Translations under genes and position numbers: made by a program
Notes under the pieces: generated by a model
What the model saw: only the letters and a program-made list of their open reading frames with translations
Told to the model about the DNA's origin: nothing
Databases searched by the model: none
Source of the DNA: Paractinoplanes aksuensis
GTDB taxonomy: Bacteria; Actinomycetota; Actinomycetes; Mycobacteriales; Micromonosporaceae
Direction of reading: 5' to 3'
DNA length: 64,000 nt
Assembly (NCBI RefSeq): GCF_024137025.1
Contig: NZ_JAMYJR010000002.1
Coordinates: 124,001 to 188,000, forward strand
In this document: in pieces, positions 34,129-41,679 of the stretch
How the letters are laid out: each line of letters begins with the position of its first letter
How positions within the stretch are numbered: the stretch's first letter is position 1

Positions 34129-34434
34129 GTGCCTTATGGATATGTCAACGCGATGAAGACCAAGCCCGGCCACCGCGACGAGGTCGCCGCCATTCTGACC
34201 GGTGGGGCGGACGGGCTGCGGGCGGCCGGCTGCCATCTGTACGTGGTGGGGCTGGACGCCTCCGACGACGTCACGATCTGGGTCAGTGAGGTCTGGGAGT
34301 CGAAGGAGCACCACGACGCCTCCCTGCAATTGCCGGAGACGCGGGCTGCGATCGGGCGGGCCATGCCCCTGCTGACCGGGGAGTTCAGCAGCCACGAGAC
34401 GTCCGTGGTGGGTGGGTTGCTTCAGGCGTCGTAG
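34129..34434 (+). CDS. Antibiotic biosynthesis monooxygenase (ABM) domain protein
   Basis: A 101-residue ferredoxin-like dimeric alpha/beta barrel protein from GTG 34129. The first strand is YGYVNAMKTKPGHRDEVAAIL, then GLRAAGCHLYVVGLDASDDV, then the second-repeat VSEVWESKEHHDASLQLPE with the conserved E-W-x-x-x-x-x-x-x-H pattern of quinol or heme monooxygenases. Many such proteins detoxify quinones or degrade reactive aldehydes. The 3' end overlaps the convergent HxlR regulator by 13 bases, which supports a quinone/redox-stress context. Confidence 0.87.
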   Translation: MPYGYVNAMKTKPGHRDEVAAILTGGADGLRAAGCHLYVVGLDASDDVTIWVSEVWESKEHHDASLQLPETRAAIGRAMPLLTGEFSSHETSVVGGLLQAS

Positions 34435-34772
34435 GCGCGGCGGGACTGTTCGACCGCCGGCATGTTGGTGGCGCCCCACGTCGACAGCGTCGTGAACAGC
34501 GGTTCCAGGCTCGCGCCGAGTGCGGTGATCTCGTATTCGACGCGGGGTGGCACCTCGGCGTGGTACGTCCGGGCGACCAGGCCGTCGCGTTCGAGTTGGC
34601 GCAGGCGCTGGGTGAGCACCTTGGGACTGATGCCGGGGACGTGCCGTTCCAGGTCGCCGAAGCGTTGCCGGCCGCGTTCGTGCAGCGCCCACAGGATCGG
34701 CGTGGTCCAGCGGCTGAACAACACGTCGATCACGTCGGCGATCGGGCACGCCTCGGGGCCTCGCTCGTCCAC
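34422..34772 (-). CDS. HxlR family redox/aldehyde-responsive regulator
   Basis: A 116-residue winged-helix regulator of the HxlR family. The conserved cysteine is in ACPIADVIDVLFSRWTTPIL near the N-terminus (about residue 9), the place used for thiol sensing in HxlR/YodB proteins. Then come RQRFGDLERHVPGISPKVLTQRLRQLERDGL and the wing YHAEVPPRVEYEITALG. I place the start at GTG 34772, seven bases after AGAGGAAAG. Longer starts overlap the divergent hydrolase. An inverted repeat upstream is a likely operator. Confidence 0.88.
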   Translation of the reverse strand: MDERGPEACPIADVIDVLFSRWTTPILWALHERGRQRFGDLERHVPGISPKVLTQRLRQLERDGLVARTYHAEVPPRVEYEITALGASLEPLFTTLSTWGATNMPAVEQSRRAYDA

Positions 34773-34787
34773 GGCAATACTTTCCTC

Positions 34788-34815
34788 TAGGTACCTACTA
34801 ACTTCACGATAGTAG
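34788..34815. promoter_or_regulatory. HxlR-type operator region
   Basis: The divergent gap contains the palindrome TAGGTACCTA (34788-34797) and an overlapping inverted repeat CTACTA-N9-TAGTAG (34795-34815). TACT/AGTA half-sites with about this spacing are typical of HxlR/YodB regulators. The site could control both the HxlR gene and the divergent hydrolase. Confidence 0.6.
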
Positions 34816-34824
34816 CGTGCGGGC

Positions 34825-35637
34825 ATGCTCATCTCGATCAAGCCCGTGGTGGTTCCGGCTCCCGGCCGGGCCACCCCTTTGCGCGTACGGATCTCCGGCC
34901 CCGCCGAAGGCCGTGACCTGCCGGTTGTCCTTTTCTCGCACGGCTTCGGCTCGTCCTTGGACGGCTACGGTCCCCTGGCCGACCACTGGTCCGATCATGG
35001 CTTCGTCGTCGTGCAGCCGACGCACCTCGACTCGCGCACGCTCGGCCTGCCGCTGACCCCGGACACATGGCGTACGCGGGTCGACGACCTTCGCCGGATC
35101 CTCGATCACCTCGACCTGGTCGAGGAAGTCCTCGGGCGCAGCCTCGATCGGGGACGGGTCGCCGTGGCCGGGCACTCGTTCGGCGGGCAGACGGCCGGCG
35201 TGCTGCTCGGCCTGCGGGTGCTCGGGGGCGCGAGCCAGCCCGATCCGCGGATCAGCCGGGGCGTCCTGCTGGCGACCGCCGGCCTGGGTGGGGACGACCT
35301 CACTGCGTACGCGCAATCGCAGTTCCCCTGGATGCAGCCGGACTTCACCGACCTGACCACGCCGGCCCTGGTCGTCGCGGGCGACCAGGACGACTCGCCG
35401 TTGTCGGTGCGCGGCCCCGACTGGCTGACCGACGCGTACCACCTCAGCCCGCCCCCGAAGACCCTGCTCACCGTGTTCGGCGCCGAGCATTCGCTGGGCG
35501 GCATCCCCGGCTACGAGGCGCGCGAGACCACCGACGAGAGCCCGCCCCGGGTCGCCCTGATCCAGCGTGTGACCACGGCCTACTTGCGCGGCGAGCCGCT
35601 CGTGACCGACGACCTGGGGCGTCTGGAATCCCGCTAG
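34825..35637 (+). CDS. Alpha/beta hydrolase (chlorophyllase/PAF-acetylhydrolase-like)
   Basis: A 270-residue protein. The oxyanion strand is LPVVLFSHGFGSSLDGY, the nucleophile elbow AGHSFGGQTAGVLLG, the acid is in VVAGDQDDSPL and the final histidine in FGAEHSLGG, so the triad is complete. The N-terminus (MLISIKPVVVPAPGR) has no signal peptide. The start ATG at 34825 is 52 bp from the divergent HxlR start, across the operator region. The HxlR control suggests the substrate is a reactive ester, lactone or quinone derivative; this is inference. Confidence 0.88.
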   Translation: MLISIKPVVVPAPGRATPLRVRISGPAEGRDLPVVLFSHGFGSSLDGYGPLADHWSDHGFVVVQPTHLDSRTLGLPLTPDTWRTRVDDLRRILDHLDLVEEVLGRSLDRGRVAVAGHSFGGQTAGVLLGLRVLGGASQPDPRISRGVLLATAGLGGDDLTAYAQSQFPWMQPDFTDLTTPALVVAGDQDDSPLSVRGPDWLTDAYHLSPPPKTLLTVFGAEHSLGGIPGYEARETTDESPPRVALIQRVTTAYLRGEPLVTDDLGRLESR

Positions 35638-35646
35638 CCTGACCCG

Positions 35647-35835
35647 ATGGACATCGAGCAGGAACGGCTGCTGCTGCTGGCCCGGCAACTGCGCGAGGCC
35701 GCGGCGGCCGCCGGGCGCACCGACGTCGTGGCCCAGGTCGACGAGGTGATCCTGCTGCTGGCGGGGGCGCAGCCGCAGGCGGGTGAGAGCAAGGGCAATG
35801 TCGTCCTGCGGATTCTCGACGGTTTGGGCTTCTGA
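35647..35835 (+). CDS. Small helical protein, 62 residues
   Basis: A short frame nine bases after the hydrolase stop, with high GC3 and a plausible ATG. The product is helical: MDIEQERLLLLARQLREAAA, then RTDVVAQVDEVILLLAGA and a short tail VVLRILDGLGF. It has no cysteine, signal peptide or recognised domain. It may be cotranscribed with the hydrolase. Function unknown. Confidence 0.55.
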   Translation: MDIEQERLLLLARQLREAAAAAGRTDVVAQVDEVILLLAGAQPQAGESKGNVVLRILDGLGF

Positions 35836-35837
35836 GC

Positions 35838-35864
35838 TGTCGAGAAGCGGACGACGGCTCCGTC
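35838..35864 (+). promoter_or_regulatory. ECF42-type promoter for the VOC gene
   Basis: TGTCGA (35838-35843) and CGTC (35861-35864) are separated by 17 bp, matching the -35 TGTCGA and -10 CGTC-like elements known for ECF42 sigma factors. The predicted start would be about 35871, leaving a short leader with GAGGAG before ATG 35893. The same element recurs at 36342-36368. Confidence 0.75.
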
Positions 35865-35892
35865 CCCGGGTCACAGAGTGAGGAGATCTGAC

Positions 35893-36357
35893 ATGGCGAT
35901 CAAGCGGATGGACAACGTCCTCATCGTGGTCGAGGACCTGGACGCCGTCATCGCGTTCTTCGTCGAGCTCGGCCTGGAGCTGGAAGGGCGCGGCCCGGCC
36001 GAGGGGCGGTGGGTCGAGCGGGTCATCGCGGTCGACGACGTCAAGCAGGACATCGCGATGTTGCGGATCCCGGGCCAGCCGGGAGGTGTGGAGCTGGCGC
36101 AGTTCCACCAGCCGAAGCCGGTCGCGCCCGAGCCGCGGATCGCGCCGGCCAACACGCTGGGCATCCGGCGGGTGATGTTCGCGGTCGACGACGTCGAGGA
36201 CGTGATCGTCCGGCTGCGCGACCGGCACGGCGCCGAACTGGTCGGCGAGCTGGTGAACTTCGAGGACACGTACCGACTCTGCTACCTGCGCGGGCCGGAA
36301 GGGATCATCGTCGGGCTCGCGCAGGAAATTTCCGCCGATGCTGTCGAGAACGGGTGA
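35893..36357 (+). CDS. VOC family protein (glyoxalase/dioxygenase fold)
   Basis: A 154-residue protein with two beta-alpha-beta-beta-beta modules of the vicinal oxygen chelate fold: MDNVLIVVEDLDAVIAFFVELGLEL opens the first and IRRVMFAVDDVEDVIVRLRDRHGAELVGE the second, ending LCYLRGPEGIIVGLAQEI with the metal-site glutamate E in PEGI. Such proteins are glyoxalase- or bleomycin-resistance-like. It is controlled by a probable ECF42 promoter and is the first gene of the sigma-factor locus. Confidence 0.9.
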   Translation: MAIKRMDNVLIVVEDLDAVIAFFVELGLELEGRGPAEGRWVERVIAVDDVKQDIAMLRIPGQPGGVELAQFHQPKPVAPEPRIAPANTLGIRRVMFAVDDVEDVIVRLRDRHGAELVGELVNFEDTYRLCYLRGPEGIIVGLAQEISADAVENG

Positions 36358-36368
36358 GCGGCTCCGTC
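36342..36368 (+). promoter_or_regulatory. ECF42-type promoter for the PPOX gene
   Basis: TGTCGA (36342-36347), 17 bp, then CGTC (36365-36368): the same spacing and flanks (GAGAA before, GGCTC before the -10) as the promoter at 35838. It overlaps the end of the VOC gene. The predicted start, 7-9 bases past the -10, falls on or next to the ATG at 36377, so the mRNA may be leaderless. Confidence 0.75.
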
Positions 36369-36376
36369 CCCGGTTC

Positions 36377-36874
36377 ATGGAACAGACGGAGATCACCGAG
36401 ATCCTCAACCGGCCGTACGCCCGGGAACTGCTCGGCCGCGACCTGACGCGCCTGGCCTATGTGGCCGCGGACGGGACGCCGCGCGCCGTGCCGATCGCGT
36501 TCACGTGGAACGGGGCGCAGATCGTCCTGTGCACCACGCGGAACTCGCCGAAGCTGCCCTCGCTGCGGCGGAATCCGCAGGTCGCGCTGACCATCGACAC
36601 CGAGGTGCACCCGCCCAAGATCCTGCTGATCCGGGGGCGGGCCGAGCTCGACGACGTCGACGGCATTCCCGAGGAGTACCTGCAGATGAACGGCAGCTAC
36701 CGGATGAGCGCCGAGCAGCGGGTCGAGTGGGAGGCCGAGGTGCGGTCGCTGTACGACGGCATGGTCCGCATCGTGATCACGCCGACCTGGGTCAAGCTGA
36801 TCGACTTCGAGACCACGCTGCCCAGCGCGGTCGAGGAACTCGTGCGGCAGCGCGCCGAGCGTCAGAACGCCTGA
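36377..36874 (+). CDS. PPOX-class FMN-binding flavoprotein
   Basis: A 165-residue split-barrel flavoprotein of the pyridoxamine-5'-phosphate oxidase-like class. RLAYVAADGTPRAVPIAFTWNGAQIVLCTTRNSPKL is the typical FMN-binding start, followed by NPQVALTIDTE and ILLIRGRAELDDV and a C-terminal PTWVKLIDFET strand. Actinobacterial members bind FMN or F420 and reduce diverse cofactors or xenobiotics. It belongs to the ECF42 locus and has its own copy of the promoter. Exact cofactor and substrate cannot be read. Confidence 0.9.
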   Translation: MEQTEITEILNRPYARELLGRDLTRLAYVAADGTPRAVPIAFTWNGAQIVLCTTRNSPKLPSLRRNPQVALTIDTEVHPPKILLIRGRAELDDVDGIPEEYLQMNGSYRMSAEQRVEWEAEVRSLYDGMVRIVITPTWVKLIDFETTLPSAVEELVRQRAERQNA

Positions 36875-36887
36875 GAGGATCACCGAC

Positions 36888-37298
36888 ATGGCCAAGTATT
36901 TGCTGCTCAAGCACTATCGAGGCGCCCCCGCCCCGCAGAACGACGTGCCGATGGACCGGTGGACGCCGGACGAGTTGACCGCGCACATCCAGTACATGGA
37001 CGACTTCGCCGACCGGCTGCGGGACACCGGGGAGTTCGTCGACAGCCGGGGCCTCACGCCGCAGGGCACCTTCGTGCGGTCCGACGGCGTGGGCCGGCCG
37101 CCGGTGACCGACGGCCCGTTCCTCGAGACCAAAGACCTGATCGCCGGCTGGATGATCATCGACGTCGAGACGTACGAGCGGGCTCTGGACCTGGCGGCCG
37201 AGCTCTCCGAGGCGCCGGGCGCGGGCGGGAAGCCGATCCGGGAGTGGCTCGAGCTGCGGCCGTTGCTGGCCGAGCGCGCACCGACGACGACCGAGTGA
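36888..37298 (+). CDS. YCII/DGPF family protein, partner of ECF42
   Basis: A 136-residue YCII-related protein. It starts MAKYLLLKHYRGAPAPQN and carries the signature VTDGPFLETKDLIAGWMIID, whose D-G-P-F gives the family its name. DGPF proteins are almost always encoded next to ECF42 sigma factors and are thought to work with them. The start follows the PPOX gene by 13 bp, and the stop overlaps the sigma-factor start as GTGA, so expression is coupled. Confidence 0.93.
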   Translation: MAKYLLLKHYRGAPAPQNDVPMDRWTPDELTAHIQYMDDFADRLRDTGEFVDSRGLTPQGTFVRSDGVGRPPVTDGPFLETKDLIAGWMIIDVETYERALDLAAELSEAPGAGGKPIREWLELRPLLAERAPTTTE

Positions 37299-38443
37299 AC
37301 GAGTCCCTGCTCCGGGAGCTGGTGCCCGCGGTGATCGGCGTCCTCGTCCGGCGCGGGGCCGACTTCGCCGCGGCCGAGGACGCCGTGCAGGAGGCCCTGA
37401 TCCGGGCTCTCGGCGCGTGGCCCGACGATCCGCCCCGCGATCCGAAGGGTTGGCTGGTCGCGGCGGCGTGGCGCAAGTTTCTGGACGCCACCCGGGCCGA
37501 GACGTCGCGGCGCGGGCGTGAGCTGGCGGTCGATCGGGAACCGCCGCCCGGTCCGGCCACGACCGCCGACGACTCGTTGTGGCTGTACTTCCTGTGCGCG
37601 CATCCGTCGTTGCCGCCCGGGTCGGCCGTGGCGCTGACGTTGCGCGCGGTCGGGGGCCTGACCACGCGCCAGATCGCGGCCGCCCACCTGGTTCCCGAGG
37701 CGACCATGGCCCAGCGCATCAGCCGGGCCAAGCGGCAGCTGGCCGGGCTGCCGCTCGACCGGCCGGGCGATCCCGCCACCGTGCTGCGTGTGCTCTACCT
37801 GGTCTTCAACGAGGGGTACGGCGGTGACGTCGACCTGGCGGCCGAGGCGCTGCGGCTCACCCGTCAGCTGGCCGCGGTCACCGACGATCCCGAGGTCGCG
37901 GGGCTGCTGGCGCTGATGCTGTTGCATCATGCGCGCCGGGCCTCGCGGACGGGGGCGGCGGGCCGGCTCGTGCCGCTGGCCGAACAGGACCGTTCCCGCT
38001 GGGACACCGGGCTCATCGCCGAGGGCGTCGGCATCCTGCAGGGCGCGCTGGCCCGCGATCGGCTCGGCGAGTATCAGGCCCAGGCCGCCATCGCCGCCCT
38101 GCACGCCGACGCCCCGAGCACGGGCGAGACCGACTGGGTGCAGATTGTCGAATGGTACGACGAACTGCTGAAAATCAACGACAGCCCCGTCGTACGGCTG
38201 AACCGGGCCGTCGCGGTGGGCGAGGCCGACGGTCCGCAGGCCGGCCTGGCCGCACTGAGCACGGTGGACCCCGGGTTGCCCCGGCACACCGCCGTCCACG
38301 CCTACCTGCTGGAACGCGCCGGCGACCTGGGCCGGGCGGCCGACCTGTACGCCGAGGCCGCCCACGCCGCGGCCAGTGCGGCCGAACGCGACCACCTCAC
38401 CCGCGAGGCGGCCCGGGTACGAGTCCGGATCAACGAGCTATAG
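37295..38443 (+). CDS. ECF42-type RNA polymerase sigma factor
   Basis: A 382-residue ECF sigma factor, about twice the usual size because of a C-terminal extension. Region 2 is FAAAEDAVQEALIRALGAWP, region 4 is LRAVGGLTTRQIAAAHLVPEATMAQRISRAKRQL. The remaining 200 residues (VLYLVFNEGY, QAAIAALHADAPSTGETDWVQIVEWYDELL, SPVVRLNRAVAVGEADG, YLLERAGDLGRAADLY) form the TPR-like domain characteristic of ECF42. No anti-sigma factor is adjacent, as usual for the group. It likely recognises the TGTCGA-N17-CGTC promoters at 35838 and 36342. Confidence 0.95.
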   Translation: MNESLLRELVPAVIGVLVRRGADFAAAEDAVQEALIRALGAWPDDPPRDPKGWLVAAAWRKFLDATRAETSRRGRELAVDREPPPGPATTADDSLWLYFLCAHPSLPPGSAVALTLRAVGGLTTRQIAAAHLVPEATMAQRISRAKRQLAGLPLDRPGDPATVLRVLYLVFNEGYGGDVDLAAEALRLTRQLAAVTDDPEVAGLLALMLLHHARRASRTGAAGRLVPLAEQDRSRWDTGLIAEGVGILQGALARDRLGEYQAQAAIAALHADAPSTGETDWVQIVEWYDELLKINDSPVVRLNRAVAVGEADGPQAGLAALSTVDPGLPRHTAVHAYLLERAGDLGRAADLYAEAAHAAASAAERDHLTREAARVRVRINEL

Positions 38444-38621
38444 GCATCGATCGGCATCGGGTTTACGATCACGGCAACGGCTGGGAGCGGGACCGGAAAG
38501 TCCGCCTGATCAGCGGAAAAGTGTTGCCGGGCGGTTGCTTTGCCGACGCCTGCTGTCCAGGGAGCACTTTCATGATCACCCAGCGCGTATCGGCCCGGTG
38601 CGCGCAGAGGGAGGAACAACG

Positions 38622-39740
38622 GTGCGTCCATTCACCCGCACGATCGCCGTCACTGTGGCGGCCACCACCATAGCCGCGATCACGGCCTGCTCGCCGCCCG
38701 AGAAGGAGTCCGAGTCCTCGGGTTCCAGCGCGGCCGGTGCGACCAGCGCGGCCGACCTGGGCGGGCTCGACAAGCTGGTCGAGGCGGCCAAGGCCGAGGG
38801 CCAGCTCAACGTCATCGCCCTGCCGCCGAACTGGGCGAACTACGGCGAGATCATCAAGACCTTCGGTGACAAGTACGGGATCAAGGTCAACTCGGCTCAG
38901 CCCGACGGCTCGAGCCAGGACGAGATCAACGCGGCCAACCAGCTCAAGGGCCAGGACGGCGCGCCCGACGTGTTCGACCTGGGCGCCACGGTCGCGACGG
39001 CCAATGTGGCCATGTTCGCGCCGTACAAGGTCGAGAAACACAGCGAGATCCCGGACAACCTCAAGGACGCCAACGGCGCCTGGACGAACGACTACGGCGG
39101 CTACATGTCGGTCGGCTACGACAGCGCCAAGGTGCCCGCCCCGACCAGCCTCGACGACCTGCTCAAGCCCGAGTACAAGGGCAAGGTCGCGCTCAACGGC
39201 GACCCGACCCAGGCCGGTTCCGCGTTCGGCGCCGTGCAGGCGGCCTCGCTGGCCAAGGGCGGCACGGTCGAGGACATCAAGCCCGGCGTCGACTTCTTCG
39301 GCCAGCTCAAGAAGGCCGGCAACCTGCTGCCGGTCGACCCCGACTCGGCCACCATCCAGTCCGGTCAGACCCCGGTCGTGTTCGACTGGGACTACCTGAA
39401 CGCGGCCGAGGCGACCAAGCTCAAGACCTGGAAGACCTTCGTGCCCAACGGCGCGGTCCTCGGCTCGTACTACGTGCAGGCCATCAACAAGGACGCCCCG
39501 CACCCGGCCGCCGCGCGGCTGTGGCAGGAGTTCCTGTACTCCGACGAGGGCCAGAACCTGTGGCTGAAGGGTGGCGCCCGTCCGGTGCGGGCCGACGCCA
39601 TGGCCAAGGCGGGCACGATCGACAAGACCGCGTTCGACGCGCTGCCGAAGATCGAGGGCAGCCCGGTGATCCCGACCGAGGCCCAGAACACCAAGGCCAA
39701 GGAGATCCTGGCGTCGGACTGGGCCAAGGCCATTGGCTGA
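38622..39740 (+). CDS. ABC transporter substrate-binding lipoprotein
   Basis: A 372-residue extracellular solute-binding protein (family 1, PotD/Fe-binding-like). The lipoprotein signal ends with the lipobox ITAC at about residue 23, then a Ser/Glu-rich linker. The mature core has LVEAAKAEGQLNVIALPPNW, GDKYGIKVNSAQPDG, the hinge-like YGGYMSVGYDSAKVPAPTSLDD and a late AARLWQEFLYSDEGQNLWLK. The start is GTG 38622 behind GGAGG. It heads an operon with two permeases and an ATPase. The substrate could be a polyamine, iron or phosphonate-like anion; sequence does not decide. Confidence 0.92.
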   Translation: MRPFTRTIAVTVAATTIAAITACSPPEKESESSGSSAAGATSAADLGGLDKLVEAAKAEGQLNVIALPPNWANYGEIIKTFGDKYGIKVNSAQPDGSSQDEINAANQLKGQDGAPDVFDLGATVATANVAMFAPYKVEKHSEIPDNLKDANGAWTNDYGGYMSVGYDSAKVPAPTSLDDLLKPEYKGKVALNGDPTQAGSAFGAVQAASLAKGGTVEDIKPGVDFFGQLKKAGNLLPVDPDSATIQSGQTPVVFDWDYLNAAEATKLKTWKTFVPNGAVLGSYYVQAINKDAPHPAAARLWQEFLYSDEGQNLWLKGGARPVRADAMAKAGTIDKTAFDALPKIEGSPVIPTEAQNTKAKEILASDWAKAIG

Positions 39741-40629
39741 GATCGTCGCGGACGTCCCGCAGCGTGCGACCACCCGGTCGCGCCTGCGGGGCGTCACCGC
39801 CCTGCTCGGCACGGTGCCGTTCTTCGCCTACGTGACGATCTTCCTGGTCATCCCGACGCTGGTCGTGGTGATCGGCGCGTTCGCGGGCTCGGGCGGGGTG
39901 ACTCTGGAGAACGTCAAGGCACTCGGTAGCTCGTACATCTTGGAAGCTTTCGGCCGAAGCATCGCGCTCTCGCTCCTGAGCGCGCTGATCGGCGCGGTGC
40001 TCGGAGCCCTGCTGGCGTACGCCTTGGTGACCGCGAAACCCGACGGCATCCTGCGCCGGGTGGTGACCGCGGCGGCCGGCGTGCTCGCTCAGTTCGGCGG
40101 GGTCACGCTCGCGTTCGCTTTCCTGGCGACGATCGGCCTGTCCGGTTTCTTGACCGTTTGGTTGCGCGACACCTTCGATGTGGACATTTTCAGTGGCGGA
40201 GTCTGGCTGTTCGAGCTGCCGGGGCTCACGCTCGTCTACACGTACTTCCAGATCCCGCTCATGGTGATCGTGTTCCTGCCCGCGCTGGACGGCATCCGTC
40301 CCCAGTGGCGCGAGGCGACCGAGAGCCTGGGCGGCACGACCTGGCAGTACTGGACCCGCGTGGCCGGGCCGCTGCTCGCGCCGGCTTTCCTCGGCTCGTT
40401 CCTGCTGTTGTTCGCCAACAGCTTTTCCGCGTACGCCACCGCGGCCGCCCTGGTCAGCCAGGGTTCCCCGCTGATCCCGTTGCAGATCCGGGGCGCGCTC
40501 ACCAGTGAGGTGCTGCTCGGCCAGCAGAACGTCGGCAAGGCCATGGCGCTCGGCATGGTCGTGGTCGTGTCGGTCGTGATGGCGCTGTACACCCTGCTGC
40601 AGAAACGGACGTCCAAATGGCTGGGGTGA
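39733..40629 (+). CDS. ABC transporter permease, first subunit
   Basis: A 298-residue inner-membrane permease with about six helices. The start is TTG 39733, overlapping the binding-protein stop by eight bases. The EAA-loop region is in REATESLGGTTWQYWTRVAGPLLAPAF, near residue 195-220, where the ATPase docks. The last helix is AMALGMVVVVSVVMALYTLL. It works with the second permease and the ATPase. The 3' codons TGG CTG GGG TGA also contain the ATG of a duplicated, coupled micro-ORF. Confidence 0.92.
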   Translation: MAEIVADVPQRATTRSRLRGVTALLGTVPFFAYVTIFLVIPTLVVVIGAFAGSGGVTLENVKALGSSYILEAFGRSIALSLLSALIGAVLGALLAYALVTAKPDGILRRVVTAAAGVLAQFGGVTLAFAFLATIGLSGFLTVWLRDTFDVDIFSGGVWLFELPGLTLVYTYFQIPLMVIVFLPALDGIRPQWREATESLGGTTWQYWTRVAGPLLAPAFLGSFLLLFANSFSAYATAAALVSQGSPLIPLQIRGALTSEVLLGQQNVGKAMALGMVVVVSVVMALYTLLQKRTSKWLG

Positions 40630-40715
40630 TCGCTCGCCGCACATGCACGCGGCGCGCATGTAACTGCACGTTTCCGATCGTTCAGCCGAGATGGACCCGC
40701 ACATGGCCGGAGTGA
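40617..40715 (+). other. Micro-ORF at the permease junction, duplicated start of permease 2
   Basis: An ATG embedded in the last codons of permease 1 opens a 32-codon frame whose first eight residues, MAGVIARR, equal those of permease 2 (ATG 40703). The underlying 24 bases at 40617-40640 and 40703-40726 differ at only three positions, all synonymous third-codon changes. The frame ends at 40715, overlapping the real start. It looks like a relic of a short tandem duplication that moved the permease 2 start 86 bp downstream. Confidence 0.6.
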
Positions 40716-41548
40716 TCGCTCGTCGCGCGCGCAGGCAACGCGCGTTCCGCTGGACGGTTCTGATCGTTCTCGGCGTTTTCTTCGTGCTGCCGTTCATCGC
40801 GATGATCGAGTTCTCGACGCGCGACTCGACGACATGGCCGGCGTTGTTCAACTGGCCGGAGCTGAGCGAGCGGTATCCGGCGCTGGCCGAGGGCATCACC
40901 GCGTCGTTGTTGCAGGCGGCGCTGACCGCCCTGCTGATGCTCGTACTGCTCGTACCGACGGCCGTTTGGGTTCGTTTGCGCCTGCCCCGGTTGCGTCGGC
41001 TGATCGAATTCCTGTGTCTGCTGCCGTTGACGATCCCGGCCATCGTGCTGGTGGTGGGGCTGGCGCCGGTCTACGCCTGGGTCACGTACTTCCTGGGCGG
41101 CTCGTCGCTGACGCTCGTCTTCGCGTACACCATTCTGGTTCTGCCCTATGCCTATCGCGCGATCGACGCCGGCTTGTCGGCCATCGACGTCAAGACGCTG
41201 GCCGAAGCTGCGCGTTCGCTCGGCGCGAGCTGGGCGACGGTGATGTGGCGGGTCGTGCTGCCGAACATCCGCTCGGCCGTGCTGTCGGCGGCGTTCCTGA
41301 GCGTGGCCCTGGTGCTGGGCGAGTTCACCATCGCGTCGCTCCTCAACCGCACGAACCTGCAGGTCGCGATCAACTTCCTGGGCAAGAGCAGCGCCACCAT
41401 GTCGGTGGCGGTGTCGCTCACGGCGTTGCTGCTGGCCTTCGTCCTGCTGCTTCTGCTGTCCCTGCTGGGCGGCCGCCGCCGTTCCGGCTCGACCGTCGAC
41501 ACAGTCGCTACTGCTGCACCGGTCGCCACCAAGGAGCCGGCCGCATGA
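40703..41548 (+). CDS. ABC transporter permease, second subunit
   Basis: A permease of 281 residues (from ATG 40703; ATG 40691 adds MDPH). It has six helices, including WTVLIVLGVFFVLPFIAMI and ALTALLMLVLLVPTAVWV, and the EAA motif EAARSLGASWATVMWRVVLPNI that contacts the ATPase. The start at 40703 is favoured because the same MAGVIARR codons are duplicated at 40617. The stop overlaps an ATG at 41545 as ATGA. It pairs with the first permease in one importer. Confidence 0.92.
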   Translation: MAGVIARRARRQRAFRWTVLIVLGVFFVLPFIAMIEFSTRDSTTWPALFNWPELSERYPALAEGITASLLQAALTALLMLVLLVPTAVWVRLRLPRLRRLIEFLCLLPLTIPAIVLVVGLAPVYAWVTYFLGGSSLTLVFAYTILVLPYAYRAIDAGLSAIDVKTLAEAARSLGASWATVMWRVVLPNIRSAVLSAAFLSVALVLGEFTIASLLNRTNLQVAINFLGKSSATMSVAVSLTALLLAFVLLLLLSLLGGRRRSGSTVDTVATAAPVATKEPAA

Positions 41549-41679
41549 CCGGCGCCGTCGTTTTCTCGTTCGTTCTCTCCGTTGCTTTACGCGTCTCTTT
41601 GCCTGTCGCTTTACACGTCTCTTTGCCTGTCGCTTTACGCGTCGCTTTTCCCGTCGCCTCGAAGGAGCTCGTCGCATGA
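41545..41679 (+). CDS. Repetitive 44-residue hydrophobic micro-ORF between permease and ATPase
   Basis: Starts with ATGA overlapping the permease stop, has its own AAGGAG eight bases upstream (41531-41536), and ends with ATGA overlapping the ATPase start at 41676. The product begins MTGAVVFSFVLSVALRV and repeats VALRVSLP-like octads, reading VALRVSLP, VALHVSLP, VALRVAFP. The DNA is a 24-bp tandem array (41581-41652). The two ends duplicate the ribosome-binding site and MTG start of the ATPase. Either a new micro-protein with one membrane segment, or a spacer kept in frame by chance. Confidence 0.5.
   Translation: MTGAVVFSFVLSVALRVSLPVALHVSLPVALRVAFPVASKELVA
41581..41652. repeat. Three 24-bp in-frame tandem repeats
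   Basis: Units at 41581-41604, 41605-41628 and 41629-41652 share the pattern GTCGCTTTACGC followed by GTCTCTTTGCCT. The unit itself is two related 12-mers. All copies stay in the frame of the micro-ORF at 41545-41679. Confidence 0.9.

Noticed and set aside
38572-38672. Possible cysteine-rich leader peptide (MITQRVSARCAQREEQRCV) upstream of the ABC operon
   Set aside because: It overlaps the binding-protein start, has only a few cysteines, and no alternative hairpins or sulfur-related genes support attenuation.
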